A DNA stretch of 64,000 nucleotides from Verrucomicrobiales bacterium (GCA_029213005.1 JARGPI010000004.1:248001-312000); one strand, 5' to 3'. Shown: positions 29,701 to 39,862, numbered from the stretch's first letter. Notes: generated by a model not told the origin, from the letters alone. Numbers and translations are program-made.

Positions 29701-32700
29701 ACTCGACCCGCCGATTGCACACCTTCGTCGCCAGTGGACGTTCCTGTGATGTTGATATCGCCGTCAGTGGTTGAAATCAGAGTCGTGGATGACTCGATAT
29801 TTACCCCATCGGCATTGGACCGGGTGCCGCCTTGCCCGGTAATGTCGATATTTCCGCCGTTGGAAATTCCCACTACCGCTCCAGATGTGATCAAGGTTCC
29901 CGTATCGGTAGCCGACTCTCCTGAAATAGAGATATCACCCCCGGAAGCTTGTATATTAGTCCCCGACGATGCTACAAAAACACCATACCTGCTACCCGCA
30001 TCGAGCCCTGTTGCGACACCTTCGATCGCAATCGAACCGGTGCCCGATGCAATCACATCAGCCCCTCCGGCAATCAGAACCCCTTCATCACCGACAGAGT
30101 TACCATTGATTACAATATTTCCGTCAACAGAATGAATTTGGGATGAAGTGCCCGTCGCTGACACGCCATAATCCCCGGAATTGACGCCTCCGCTACCATT
30201 TACAGTGACATTCCCGCTCCCGGAAGCAGAAACCAGACCTTGCAGCGTAACTCCAGTATCATTATTGGAAGTTCCACCAATTTCGATATCACCGCTGACA
30301 GTTCTTACTTCACCCGTTGAGAAAAGAAGAATGCCGTCGGAATTAACGCCCTGAGCTGTCCCCGATAGCGTTACGTTACCGGTTCCGGTCGTTTCAACGA
30401 TTCCTGAACTTTGAATGCCCTCACCTCCAGCACCGTTTGCTGTAGTGGAACTACCCGTTATCGCTACAGCACCATTCTCACTGGAGATGACAGTGGTGGC
30501 CCCCACAATTTGAACTCCGTCTGAACCGTCCGAATGGCCATTTACGACCACATTTCCGATTCCACCCGCATTTACAAGAATTCCCCCACTGAGCAATACG
30601 CCGATGTCAGCTGAGGAATCCCCCTGAATTTCAATATCTCCGGCAACAGTCTCCACCGCCGTCCCATTTGATGCAATTACGACGCCGTGACGAGTTCCTG
30701 AACCAAGACCGGCACCCTCGCCCGTAATCAAAATGGATCCTGCTCCCGTTGAGGAAACGCTACTTCCTCCGATTATCAGAAGCCCTTCATCTCCCGAAGA
30801 GTTACCGGAAATCGAGAGCGCACCATCGTGCGTCGCGACCCTCCCGGAAGCACCACTAACAATAACCCCAAAGTCACCGGTCAAACTTCCACCCTGCCCC
30901 ACTACAGAAACAGCGCCGGACCCGGAGGAAGCGACTTCCCCCGCAATATAAACGCCATCATCATTGGTCGAAGTTCCGACCATCGAGATATCACCATCTT
31001 CAGTTAGAATATGAGCGGAGGAATTTGTGATCTGTATCCCCCGATCGAAGTCCCCGGAACCGCCTGTTCCATGGATTGTGATATTTCCATCGGCCTCTGT
31101 TCTAACCGTAGCTTGCACAGCGACTCCGGTGCCGGTGCCCCCGAGACCTGACCCCGTCAAATTGATATCACCACCTCCGGCATCAATCGTTTCAACAACT
31201 GTTAATTTACCTGCTACGTTGAGCTCCACTGCGGCGTTTTCATTTTGAATTCCCGAAGTCGCGCTGATTCCGCCAACTATCAAGTCGCCCGTATTTCCGA
31301 GGAACACCCCACCGTCTCCGCCGCTCGCTTCAAAGTGGGTCACAGTCGTATCCAATGCATTGGAAGAGGTGCCCACCCCATGGGCACCGATAGCGACAAG
31401 TCGGCCACCGGCTACATCCACATTGGTATTTCCGCTGTCGAAAATCACTCCGCTCGTAGTCTCTACCGTAACAATTCCCGAAGTAGAAATACCGGTCAGG
31501 CCTATATTTTCATCAGCGCTCAGATTCACACTCCCGGAACCTGCCGAAATCGTGGCTCCATCCACAATTGTAAGGGAACCTCCAAACCCATCTTCGTCGT
31601 GATCAGAATCCGCCACGATAGTGACAGCCCCTCCTGAAACGGCTCCAGACACTGATACCGAATCAGTTGCTGCGGCGAAAACCACGCCCGATCCCGCAGC
31701 GATCGTTCCTCCGAGTGACAAAGTATTACCATCAACACTCACTGCGCCACCGTTTGTGATCACTTCAGAAAACGGATTGGAAAAAGATACTCCCGGGCCG
31801 GTGACTCCATTTCCCGAAATCGTTATTGCTCCGGTTCCGGTTGTCGTAGCGGTTCCCGATATCAGATGAACGCCACCGACTCCCCCCTCGCCGGTCAACT
31901 CGATGTTTCCATCAACGGCCTTCAAATCAGCGGCCCGGATGGCAACCCCAATATCGCTGCCCTGAGTGACTCCAGTCAACGATACATCGCCCTGTCCTGT
32001 CGATTCCACAGTTCCCTGAAAGACGACAATCGCTTCACCGGTGTCGGAGCTCCCCACGATAGAAATATCCCCGTCCGCTGAACTCACCAACGCGCCTCCT
32101 CCGGAAATTACCACTCCCTCATCCGTAGTCAGAGGTCCCCCGGTTCCCTGAATCAATATGTTTCCCGAATTGGTATTCGACACTTTATTGGCAACGAACA
32201 CGCCATCGTCATTTATCGACTCACCGACGATCGCGATGTTGCCACCATTTGCCCGGACTTCGCCCGCCCCGAAAATCCCGACACCGTCGCCGGTGAGGCC
32301 CGCGCCGGTTCCATTCAGGGTGATGCTTCCAGAACCTGTCGATTCAATCACAGAACTCAATTGAATCCCTTCATTACCGCTCGAGCTACTGGCGGTTGAT
32401 TCCCCGGAAATTACGATATTCCCATTTTCTGTGGAAACAGAGGCCGAGTTTCCGTTAATTTGCACCCCATCAGCCCCGTTAAAATTGCCGATCGACGTTC
32501 CGGTGATATGCAGGTTACCTGCACCTCCAGCCGAAATTTGCCCGCCAGAGACCAAAACACCAATATCACCGGACGACCCGACGATATCGATATTGCCAGC
32601 AGCGGTCTGTAAATTAGCGAAAGTTGCGGCGACCACCCCAATACTGTTATCAACATTCCCGCCAGTTCCCTGAACCGATATACCACCCGCTCCGGTTGCA

Positions 32701-35657
32701 ACGATATTGGCATTTAACAAGACACCTTCATCTACATCGGAATTTCCGACGATATGAATAGAGCCGTTTTCCACGGACAAATCAGTAGATGAACCCGAAA
32801 TTGAAACACCATAGGAATCAACACTCTCACCTGAAAGATGAATATTTCCGGAACCGCTCGTTGCCAGATCGTTAAAAACAGACAAAGCCGGTCCCACAAG
32901 TCCTGACGCGGTGAGTGTGATATCGCCACCGGCAGCATCAAGCAGTGCCAGCACATCAATATCCTCAGCCGTGGCAGTTACGTCTCCTCCCCCCGTGTTG
33001 GTCGTCACTATTTGGAAATCGATTTGATCGTTTCCAGTCTGACCATCAATATACAGATCCGCTGAAAAGCCACTACCCAGGCCTTCAATATCAATAAAGT
33101 CATTCCCGTCTCCTGCGTTTAAATTCAGTGAATTGGTAGGATTCAACATGACAAGACTTTCGCCTGCCGTCGAGTCCACCATTGCTTGGCCGGGACCTGC
33201 TGCACTGACCGTAATGGTTTCGCTGCCACCTTCAAAGTTCAGAGTGACATCGTCCACGCTGATATTAGAAGTAATCGGCTCCAATCCCGTATAGGTAATC
33301 AATTCATTTCCGCTTAATAAAATCGACCCGGAACTGGAATCGCTAAATGTATAAACCGCAGAGGAAAAAGCCCCACCTACCAAAATAAGATTATCACCCG
33401 GATTCGAAGTCTGAAGCCCCCCATCGTAACTGATCGCTCTGGAGAAATCTCCTCCCGAGAAATCAACAGTCAACGAATCGGTACCGTCTCCTCCATTAAC
33501 GACGATTCCCGCCGCTCCGGTGATACTCGCAAGGCTCACCAGAATATCTCCATTATCTTCCACCGCACCGTTTCCTGCGATGAGCGTCGCACTGGCATCG
33601 CTAATTCGGACATTCGTGCCATCGATTACAATTGTGAGGTTGTTGTTCGCAAGTCCCACGCCTTCAATCAGTAAATCGCCATTCCCGTCAATACCAACGT
33701 TTGTCTGAGCACTGACCGGCGAATAGATATAAGCGGATCCGGAATTGGTACCCCCATTGTCATTTTGATAGGCACCGACAATAACGCCCTCACTACCGAT
33801 ACCGACACTCTGCCCGAAGGTGTCACCTGCCCCAGCATCCGATGCGGTCAACTTTTTCGCTTCGCCCCAATTATTGGCTCCCCCATGATCCTTGCTGAAG
33901 ACATAGGCCGAACCTGAAGAAGTTCCGGCATCATCGTTATAAACCGCCCCTACGACAATTTCATCGCCGTAGACGTCAACCGACGCTCCAAATTGATCTC
34001 CGGCAGCCGCATCGCTCGCGGTCAGCTTGGCGGTCTCACTCCAGACCCCACCGTTTACCTGATAGACATATACCGATCCCGACGCAGACCCCGCGTCGTC
34101 ATCCACCCGGGCACCGACAGCAACAACACCGCCATCGAGTGCTACTGATACTCCAAAATTATCACCGGTGAAGCCGTCAGACGCTGTTAACTTAGCACTT
34201 TGCCCCCACTGATTGGCACCTCCAAGATCGCGTTCAAACAAATAGGCAGACCCCGAACTGACGCCCAAATCATCATCGAGTCTGGAGCCCACCACTACGG
34301 TATCCCCACTGATATCGACCGCATATCCGAAATTGTCACCGGCAGCAGCATCCGCCGCTGTAAGCTTGGTAACTTGCCCCCAGTTATCGACTCCACCCTG
34401 ATCTTTTTCAAAGACGTAAGCAGAACCCGAGCTGCTGGGAATGTCGTCATCCTGATACGCACCGATCACTACGGTTTCACCACTTATCGCCACCGTGAAC
34501 CCAAAATTGTCGGCGGTTGCAGCATCGGCAGCGGTCAGTTTCGCAACCTGCCCCCAATTGTCAGCGCCACCGGCGTCCCGGTGGAAAACGTAGGCAGCTC
34601 CCGACTCGACGCTTCCGATGTTACCGAAAAGAGCCCCTACCACGGCGTAATCCCCTTCAATCGAGACCGAGAATCCAAACTGATCAGAGCTCGCTGCATC
34701 CGAAGCATTCAATTTTGCTACCTCTGTCCAGGAACCTCCTATCTTTTGATAAATGTAGGCGGATCCCGTATTGGTTCCTCCGACGTCATCAAAGCGCGCC
34801 CCGACAATGGCAGTGTCACCACTTATTGAAGATGAGTAGCCAAAAAGATCGACCGCTGCACTATCAGAAGCCTCAAGAATTACTCCGGCATCCAGGGTCA
34901 GCAGATAAGCTTCAGATGACGTTTCCGGAGCCGCCCCTGTGCTTTCTCCACTCGGCAGTTTTCGACTGCCGACTCCCAGAGAATCCTCCATCAGCCCACT
35001 TGAACCATGAGCCAATCCGATCACGTGCCCCTGTTCATGTAGCAAAACCGTAAGTAAATCAACTCCGTAAGCGGATCGTGCCATTGAACCTTTCAGCACG
35101 CCGTTTTCGTCCAACTCAAACTCCTCATTTTCCAGCGGAGTCGGATCGATAAACCACCCAAAACCTCCCGCATCCGAATCAATAGTAACAATATTATTTT
35201 CGAGGGATCCCAGATTTCCGTCACCCAGATCACCGATTTGATATTGGATGGCACCCAGAGCACTTTCCTGCTCCGCAGTAAGCCCCCAGTCCCGCCACAA
35301 GCCCTCAGCGACCAGAACCATTTGCTGGAGTGCTTCGTCGTTGAACTCCACCCCATCATCCGTTCCACCGGCGGGAGTAAAATGGTAACTCTCCGTAGTT
35401 TCCAGTGGAGTCATCGCGATTCCACCACTGCTTTCCTGAGGTGGAGAATTATCCTCCTCAGCGGTTGCCGAATAATCAGCGGATTCCACGTGCACAGAGT
35501 ATTCTTCGTTCTGCCCTTCGACGGGCTCACCGGCGTCAACCGGAGCCGCAGAGTACAAAATCCTGTTTTCGAGTTCTTCTAAATTCAGGGGGCGCTTATC
35601 GATGTCAGAATCTTGTGATTTTTTATTTCCAGCCAGGGTTTTGAATATTTTTTTCAT
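26733..35657 (-). CDS. Giant LEPR-XLL surface protein with metalloprotease, FG-GAP and tandem repeats (2974 aa)
   Basis: Residues 25-40 (LNLEELENRILYSAAPVD) are a LEPR-XLL-type N-terminal signal found on large PVC surface proteins. A matrixin-like zinc motif HEQGHVIGLAH (207-217) with a following GLMEDS Met-turn marks a metalloprotease domain. About seven FG-GAP/beta-propeller-type repeats follow (DNFGYAVDISGDTVVVGSRLDD). The rest is a long beta-solenoid-like region of T/S/G/D-rich repeats. Near the C-terminus near-identical 33-residue repeats (SLTGTGGGSKNDNIGISIDH type) alternate, indicating recent amplification. It is likely secreted and adhesive, with possible self-processing. A good promoter lies 37 bp before the start. 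No C-terminal sorting domain is recognised. Confidence 0.88.
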   Translation of the reverse strand: MKKIFKTLAGNKKSQDSDIDKRPLNLEELENRILYSAAPVDAGEPVEGQNEEYSVHVESADYSATAEEDNSPPQESSGGIAMTPLETTESYHFTPAGGTDDGVEFNDEALQQMVLVAEGLWRDWGLTAEQESALGAIQYQIGDLGDGNLGSLENNIVTIDSDAGGFGWFIDPTPLENEEFELDENGVLKGSMARSAYGVDLLTVLLHEQGHVIGLAHGSSGLMEDSLGVGSRKLPSGESTGAAPETSSEAYLLTLDAGVILEASDSAAVDLFGYSSSISGDTAIVGARFDDVGGTNTGSAYIYQKIGGSWTEVAKLNASDAASSDQFGFSVSIEGDYAVVGALFGNIGSVESGAAYVFHRDAGGADNWGQVAKLTAADAATADNFGFTVAISGETVVIGAYQDDDIPSSSGSAYVFEKDQGGVDNWGQVTKLTAADAAAGDNFGYAVDISGDTVVVGSRLDDDLGVSSGSAYLFERDLGGANQWGQSAKLTASDGFTGDNFGVSVALDGGVVAVGARVDDDAGSASGSVYVYQVNGGVWSETAKLTASDAAAGDQFGASVDVYGDEIVVGAVYNDDAGTSSGSAYVFSKDHGGANNWGEAKKLTASDAGAGDTFGQSVGIGSEGVIVGAYQNDNGGTNSGSAYIYSPVSAQTNVGIDGNGDLLIEGVGLANNNLTIVIDGTNVRISDASATLIAGNGAVEDNGDILVSLASITGAAGIVVNGGDGTDSLTVDFSGGDFSRAISYDGGLQTSNPGDNLILVGGAFSSAVYTFSDSSSGSILLSGNELITYTGLEPITSNISVDDVTLNFEGGSETITVSAAGPGQAMVDSTAGESLVMLNPTNSLNLNAGDGNDFIDIEGLGSGFSADLYIDGQTGNDQIDFQIVTTNTGGGDVTATAEDIDVLALLDAAGGDITLTASGLVGPALSVFNDLATSGSGNIHLSGESVDSYGVSISGSSTDLSVENGSIHIVGNSDVDEGVLLNANIVATGAGGISVQGTGGNVDNSIGVVAATFANLQTAAGNIDIVGSSGDIGVLVSGGQISAGGAGNLHITGTSIGNFNGADGVQINGNSASVSTENGNIVISGESTASSSSGNEGIQLSSVIESTGSGSITLNGTGAGLTGDGVGIFGAGEVRANGGNIAIVGESINDDGVFVANKVSNTNSGNILIQGTGGPLTTDEGVVISGGGALVSSADGDISIVGSSDTGEAIVVFQGTVESTGQGDVSLTGVTQGSDIGVAIRAADLKAVDGNIELTGEGGVGGVHLISGTATTTGTGAITISGNGVTGPGVSFSNPFSEVITNGGAVSVDGNTLSLGGTIAAGSGVVFAAATDSVSVSGAVSGGAVTIVADSDHDEDGFGGSLTIVDGATISAGSGSVNLSADENIGLTGISTSGIVTVETTSGVIFDSGNTNVDVAGGRLVAIGAHGVGTSSNALDTTVTHFEASGGDGGVFLGNTGDLIVGGISATSGIQNENAAVELNVAGKLTVVETIDAGGGDINLTGSGLGGTGTGVAVQATVRTEADGNITIHGTGGSGDFDRGIQITNSSAHILTEDGDISMVGTSTNDDGVYIAGEVASSGSGAVSVVGQGGSLTGDFGVIVSGASGRVATHDGALSISGNSSGDEGLLIIGGSSVSSTGAGSILITGEGAGLGSGTRHGVVIASNGTAVETVAGDIEIQGDSSADIGVLLSGGILVNAGGIGNVVVNGHSDGSDGVQIVGATTVISSENGAVAITGSSTTANGAGGEGIQSSGIVETTGTGNVTLSGTAQGVNSDGILLFSTGEVRTVSGDIEIGGTSNNDTGVTLQGLVSASGSGNVTVNGSGGVNSGDYGVSATGTSSQIHSVDGNIVINGNSVGDEGVLIAGGADVIASGTGSIAIEGVATGLDAGSRYGVFVASSGTNIQASGGDISISGESATDTGTLITSGAVVGISNGGNIDITGQGGTRSNADGVNIESSTTLISTTDGDINITGTSTGDEGVQSAGRVVSTSGDITIEGSGTSINGHGVAILGSGAEVSSVDGNVSLIGDSQLEDGIRLDSGATVSTSGSGNVVLDGSSSGTDTGDSGVVLFEGAVSAVDGDVTISGTGEYTGVALASNSQADVSGSGKLTIDGAGGLGRGVHLTPNVSASTADGDLLIQGTASGLDGVDLEGSQIVTTGTGSADISGSSLLMSQMATIYSGGNVAVDVNGDASLATIVSIGDVSVRSASGVIRDHDNPVDVSGANVTFSGIVAPGITQGILNVSGDFNFEDGSLFNLDLDGVLPGEGAGNHDQLSVAGGITISANVGLVLTQSTTFALGETITILENDGIDPVNGTFSGLPEGSFFASTGDGVASQLFQISYTGGDGNDVVLTALSLPDTSVSLVGDTLVIRDELNNDTDDTYTISVESGALVIKDPNQVLGNQVAGGIQTSQTEVRIPLTLFTRLKIESLGGDDVIDIRNLPGFTGGIDIDTGDGFDEIYYNATLTLSDGENVTFRSENIELDSGSEINATGSGEVSMLAEMSIDGDNVSITSQDGDITLEANAAGLASGDSGVSLEHGSAVSSSGSGVITITGIGGGSQNDNTGVELSHGTIISVANGNIVLTGIGGDGKNNNIGILVDHGSALHATGDGSITLQGTGAGNQNDNVGIELNHGTVISVANGNISLTGVGSEGKNDNIGVLVDHGSRLEVTGTGDVSLDGTGGGNQNNNRGIELNHGTIINVVNGNISLTGIAGDGKNDNAGISIDHGSNVQVAGAGDIALTGTGRGNQNDNIGIDLNHGTGISAANGDLTLTGVGGDGKNDNTGISIDHGSSLQAGGDGDVTLTGTGGGDQNDNNGIDLDHGVGISVVNGDISLTGTGGGSKNDNIGISIDHGTSLQATGTGGISFGGYGGNGKQSNSGVYIAHGSAINTVYGFIDILGVGGDASGSYNFGIEISGSSIGSVFGDVNLVAFGGDGNKFNHGLVISGSNIFSDYGLVSMMGTAGGGSNSDDIVL

Positions 35658-35972
35658 GGTTTGTGATCAAGACAATTGATTCGTGGTAAACCAGTGATAG
35701 AAATTTCAGAAACCTGAGTCAAGCCGAAGGGAGCCTGAACGAGCCGTAAACATGGGTATGCTAGGGGCTTGACTACGAACGTTCTACAGTTCAATAAGGA
35801 GTCTCCGGGACGGCAGCAGGAAACGGGCCGAATTGGCAGCGCAAATAGACGGTCAAACCACTCTCATTTCTAACCCGTTTAAAACCAGATCATTCCAATC
35901 CTTCATCCAGCACACGGAGTCTTCATAGACGGAAATCACGACCTGCGACCCAGCCCCGGGGATCGAATTTGA
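35658..35972. other. Intergenic gap of 315 bp
   Basis: Apart from the promoter at 35694-35722 for the giant surface protein, I see no ORF, RNA motif or terminator here. The deiminase gene to the right ends at 35973. Confidence 0.5.
35694..35722 (-). promoter_or_regulatory. Sigma-70-type promoter of the LEPR-XLL gene
   Basis: On the minus strand TTGACT (35722-35717) and TATCAC (35699-35694) are separated by 17 bp. The ATG follows about 37 bp later. Confidence 0.6.
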
Positions 35973-37289
35973 TTACTTAGACAGCGAAATCACGGTATCC
36001 AGATTCACATAGTTCGGGATGTTGTAACTGATGCAATGCAATTGTCCCTGCTCCCTGACAAGCTGGTCGCAAACGATGCGTTTCACCTTCCAACCCGGTA
36101 AGACGGATTTGTAAACCGCTTCAGCTTTGTCCTCCAAAGCCGGATCGACATCGCTGAAGGAAGGCATCAAAATCATTCCATTGGCGAAAATGGCATTGGT
36201 GTAGGATCTCCAGCTTTGCCCCGACGGTGGCGGCATCGGAATACGGAACACTTGCATTGGTCCCATCGTCGTGGTGATCTGCTTGAGCTGGTCCGTGGTG
36301 TTGTCGAGGCGGCGACTGTTTTCCGGATCGAGATCCATTGGAATCTCGCCCACCACCGCGATGTTCTTCGCCACGAAACACATCATCATATCGACATGCC
36401 CGGTCGCCTCCCCTTCCAGAACCGGCATCAGATAACAGCGCCGCACACCTAGGAAATCGTGAAGCATCGAAGCGATCTGAATTTCTGAAAATTCGTATTC
36501 CTGGTTTTTCAAAAACAAGTGATTGGTCGATACGGCAACGCCATCACCGTTGCTGAGAAAATTCCCGCCCTCCAACACCAGAGGAATCGACCGGATCGGC
36601 AACCCGAGAACTTCGGAAAGAGACACTGCCATCTCTTCGTCTTTGCGACGGGGTTCCACATTCGCCTCGATCTGGTACTTGGCATCGATCATCCCCACGG
36701 AGTTATCATGACGCCGGATCATGAATGGCGCGTAGTCGCGGACCCAGGGGCTGTCGGCCGGCAGAATCACAAAACGCATCGCGTCGTCAGGCACATTGTG
36801 TTTCCGCATCAATGCCCGGCCCAAAGCCGCCTGATTCTCCGAGTCAACGAGGGTAAATACGGGCAAACGACCATCAATCGCACGGGCGATGTCCACGTAC
36901 AATTGCGGATTAGTATTCAGAAAATTATACCCTCCAAACACCAAACCGGCCTGCCTCCGGAATTCGGCCACGGGGAAGAAATCCTCCGGCTCAGCCGCGG
37001 TCGACGTGTAGCGCGCCCTGAACGGAGGTGGACTGGCGGGTTTTACCACCGCATCCCGACCGCTAAACCACTGTTTTCCGCCAAAGTAAGCGCCCCCGAC
37101 GAAGGCCAGCAGAATTGACAGGGTAAAACCCAGCTGCCGCTTCAAACTCAAAGTCACGGAAAAGGGATTTTCACCCGGCCGCGGAGCTTGGGAATCCTCT
37201 TCCGCGGGATCCGCCGATTGCGGCTTCACACCGGTCATCTCCCTGGTTTTGGGACGCGGTTTCGGACCGCGATTTCGCGCTTTTTTCAT
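35973..37289 (-). CDS. Membrane-anchored peptidylarginine/agmatine deiminase-family enzyme
   Basis: This 438-aa protein begins with a long Lys/Arg/Pro-rich cytoplasmic tail. One membrane segment (LGFTLSILLAFVGGAYFGG, about residues 55-73) follows, then the catalytic pentein domain. Motifs are SPWVRDYAPF, LEGGNFLSNGDG, GEATGHVDMMMCF (catalytic His) and QGQLHCISYNIPNY (catalytic Cys near the C-terminus), the order of Porphyromonas-type PAD and agmatine deiminases. It would hydrolyse a guanidino group to ureido plus ammonia. The membrane anchor argues for a protein or peptide substrate over free agmatine. It is monocistronic. Confidence 0.82.
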   Translation of the reverse strand: MKKARNRGPKPRPKTREMTGVKPQSADPAEEDSQAPRPGENPFSVTLSLKRQLGFTLSILLAFVGGAYFGGKQWFSGRDAVVKPASPPPFRARYTSTAAEPEDFFPVAEFRRQAGLVFGGYNFLNTNPQLYVDIARAIDGRLPVFTLVDSENQAALGRALMRKHNVPDDAMRFVILPADSPWVRDYAPFMIRRHDNSVGMIDAKYQIEANVEPRRKDEEMAVSLSEVLGLPIRSIPLVLEGGNFLSNGDGVAVSTNHLFLKNQEYEFSEIQIASMLHDFLGVRRCYLMPVLEGEATGHVDMMMCFVAKNIAVVGEIPMDLDPENSRRLDNTTDQLKQITTTMGPMQVFRIPMPPPSGQSWRSYTNAIFANGMILMPSFSDVDPALEDKAEAVYKSVLPGWKVKRIVCDQLVREQGQLHCISYNIPNYVNLDTVISLSK

Positions 37290-37554
37290 TCAACAGGAAG
37301 AAGAGATAATGGAAGAACTCAATGGGATTGAAAAAAGCTTTGTAAACAGCGGGGGAGAATACGTTTTGCCGATGAAAAATGCAACGCAATAAGTTGCCTG
37401 CGAACCCTGTCGAAATATTTCACTTTCACCACGAGTCCTTCACTCACCTGGGGAAAGGGAAACTGCCCGGAACCGTTCTGGCAGTGAGAATTCAATTGAC
37501 GTCGATGACACGCGAATTCTTGACATTCGCCTCCAAATGGTTATCGGATTGACC

Positions 37555-39408
37555 ATGTCAGATAAGAACGAAAAAAGAGAGTTTCAGGCCGATGTCAGTC
37601 AGGTACTCGACATCGTGACCAATTCACTGTACACGGACAAAGAAATCTTCGTCCGCGAACTGGTTTCCAACGCCTCCGACGCGCTGGAAAAATTGCGTCA
37701 CCTCCAACTCACCGAAAAGGAGGTCTTTGATGATAACCTCTCGCTGGAAATCCACATCACCACCAACGAAGAGGATAAAACCTTTACCATTGCGGACTAC
37801 GGGATCGGAATGACCCGCGATGAACTTCACCAGAACCTCGGAACCATCGCCCATTCCGGATCGAAGCAGTTCGTCAAAGCTCTCGAAGAGCAGGCGAAGA
37901 AAGAAAGCGCGCTGATTGGACAATTCGGCGTCGGCTTTTACTCCGCATTTATGGTCGCCAGCGAAGTCGTCGTCCATACCCATAGCTGGAAACTCGACGG
38001 CGAACACCTCGTCTGGACCAGCGACGGACGCACCGGGTACGAGATCGAGGAGTCTCAAGGCGAGCGCCGCGGCACCAAGATCGTTGTCAAATTAACCGAA
38101 GAATACGAGGAATACGCCAAGGAAGACCGGATCAAAGGAATCATCGAAAATTACTCCGCTTTTGTCGCATTCCCAATCCTCCTCAACGGAGAGCGGATCA
38201 ACAAAGTGGAGGCAATCTGGCGGAAACAGAAGTCGGAAGTCTCCGACGAGGAATACACCGAGTTCTACAAATTCACCTCCAAAGCCTTCGACGAACCCCA
38301 GTACCGGATGCATTTCTCATCCGATACTCCGATCGAGCTCAACGCTCTGATCTACGCCCCGTCGGAAAACACCGAGCTGTTCGGTTTCGGCCAGATGGAA
38401 GCCGGCGTTTCGCTTTATTGTAAAAATGTCCTCATCGATGACAAGCCAGACGGTCTCCTTCCCGAGTGGGCCCGTTTTCTTCGCGGAGTGATCGATTCAT
38501 CCGACATCCCGCTGAACATCAGCCGGGAATCAATGCAGGACAGCCGACTCGTTCAGAAACTGAACAAAGTCGTCATCAAGAAATTCCTCAAATTTCTCGA
38601 TGGGGAAGCCAAGAGCGATCCTGAAAAATACGGCAAATTTTACGAAAAATTCTCACGTTTTCTCAAAGAAGGCGTCGTAACTGATTTCGCAAACCGCGAC
38701 AACATCGCCAAATTGCTTCGTTTCGAGACTTCCATGACCGAGCCGAAGGAAAATATCGGTTTTGAAGACTACCTCGCGCGCGCCAAAGAAGATCAGGATA
38801 AAATTTACTACCTGATCACACCCGATCGCAAAACCGCAGAGGCCGGCCCCTACCTTGAGGCCTTCAAAGCTCGCGGCATCGAAGTGATCTACTTCTACGA
38901 CGCCGTCGACGATTACCTCATTCAAAACCTCGCTCAGTTTCAGGAGAAAAACCTCGTCTCCATCGACCGCGCCGACGTGGAGCTTGACGATTCCGTCGAA
39001 CTCGAAGGCGAGTCACTTCCCGAAGCCGATATTGAGACCATCTGTTCGTTCATGAAAGATCATTTCGGAGATCGCGTCAAAAAAGTTGCTGCTGGTAAAC
39101 GCCTTATCGACAGCCCGGTCGCCGTTTTGACTCCCGATCAAGGGATGTCAGCCCAGATGCGTCAGATGATGAAAGCGATGAACCCGGACGAAGCCGCTCC
39201 ACCCATCGACGTAGAGATGGAAATCAATCCACGTCACCCACTGATCAAACAACTCTTTGAAACTAAGGGTGATAACCCCGACCTCGCACAGCTTGTGGCC
39301 GACCAACTCCTCGATGGAGCCCTCCTCACCGCAGGACTTCTCGAAGACCGGAAAGACCTCATCAGTCGAAATATAGCCCTGATGGAAGCCGCGCTGAAAA
39401 AGGATTAA
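37555..39408 (+). CDS. htpG: Hsp90 chaperone HtpG
   Basis: This 617-aa protein is full length. The N-terminal GHKL ATPase has ELVSNASDALEKLRH, IADYGIGMTRDEL (ATP-binding DxGxG) and FGVGFYSAFMV. The middle domain has SDIPLNISRESMQDSRLVQK with the catalytic Arg region. The C-terminal dimerisation domain ends with DQLLDGALLTAGLLEDRKDL. It lac​ks the MEEVD tail, as all bacterial forms do. The start at MSDKNEKREF is preferred because it matches the family N-terminus; an ATG six codons upstream adds only MVIGLT. No CIRCE element was seen upstream. Confidence 0.97.
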   Translation: MSDKNEKREFQADVSQVLDIVTNSLYTDKEIFVRELVSNASDALEKLRHLQLTEKEVFDDNLSLEIHITTNEEDKTFTIADYGIGMTRDELHQNLGTIAHSGSKQFVKALEEQAKKESALIGQFGVGFYSAFMVASEVVVHTHSWKLDGEHLVWTSDGRTGYEIEESQGERRGTKIVVKLTEEYEEYAKEDRIKGIIENYSAFVAFPILLNGERINKVEAIWRKQKSEVSDEEYTEFYKFTSKAFDEPQYRMHFSSDTPIELNALIYAPSENTELFGFGQMEAGVSLYCKNVLIDDKPDGLLPEWARFLRGVIDSSDIPLNISRESMQDSRLVQKLNKVVIKKFLKFLDGEAKSDPEKYGKFYEKFSRFLKEGVVTDFANRDNIAKLLRFETSMTEPKENIGFEDYLARAKEDQDKIYYLITPDRKTAEAGPYLEAFKARGIEVIYFYDAVDDYLIQNLAQFQEKNLVSIDRADVELDDSVELEGESLPEADIETICSFMKDHFGDRVKKVAAGKRLIDSPVAVLTPDQGMSAQMRQMMKAMNPDEAAPPIDVEMEINPRHPLIKQLFETKGDNPDLAQLVADQLLDGALLTAGLLEDRKDLISRNIALMEAALKKD

Positions 39409-39517
39409 AAAATCTATCTTTGCCTGCAACCACCCGTTTTTATAGGTGTTTCCTTAATGGCGAGTTGAAAGACACTCCCCAAATTTAAAAATCATCTACT
39501 AGTAAGAAACAAAACAT

Positions 39518-39862
39518 ATGAAGAAAATTCTCACAATCGCTCTCGCCTGTGCCGCAGCAATCACATTCGGTATGGCTGACGACGAAAAGGGTAAGGGTAA
39601 GGGTAAAGGCAAAGGCGATCCAGCAGCACGCGCCGCAGCGATGTTCAAAAAACTTGATACCGACAAGAGCGGAGGAGTTTCTAAAGAAGAATTTCTCGCC
39701 GGACCTTTCGGGAAAAAGAATCCTGATAAAGCGGCAGAAGTTTTCGGCAAGAAAGACAAAGACAGCAACGGCGAACTTTCCGCTGAAGAGCTTGCCCCTA
39801 AGCCAGGCGAAAAGGGTAAAGGCAAAGGAAAGGGAAAAGGTAAGGGAAAAGGCGAAGAATAA
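39518..39862 (+). CDS. Secreted EF-hand protein with KG repeats
   Basis: This 114-aa protein has a signal peptide (ILTIALACAAAITFGMA) and a (KG)n stretch. Two EF-hand calcium loops follow, DTDKSGGVSKEE and DKDSNGELSAEE, both with the expected Asp/Asn/Ser ligands and final Glu. A second (KG)n tail ends the protein. Calmodulin-like secreted EF-hand proteins are common in Planctomycetes and Verrucomicrobia. The Lys-Gly repeats are low complexity and would be strongly basic. A similar KGGKG tail ends the gene at 40105-41187. Confidence 0.85.
   Translation: MKKILTIALACAAAITFGMADDEKGKGKGKGKGDPAARAAAMFKKLDTDKSGGVSKEEFLAGPFGKKNPDKAAEVFGKKDKDSNGELSAEELAPKPGEKGKGKGKGKGKGKGEE

Noticed and set aside
29146..30135. 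329-codon Pro/Ser-rich plus-strand ORF opposite the LEPR-XLL gene
   Set aside because: It is an antisense shadow of Gly/Asp/Thr repeats; its composition follows directly from the reverse complement.
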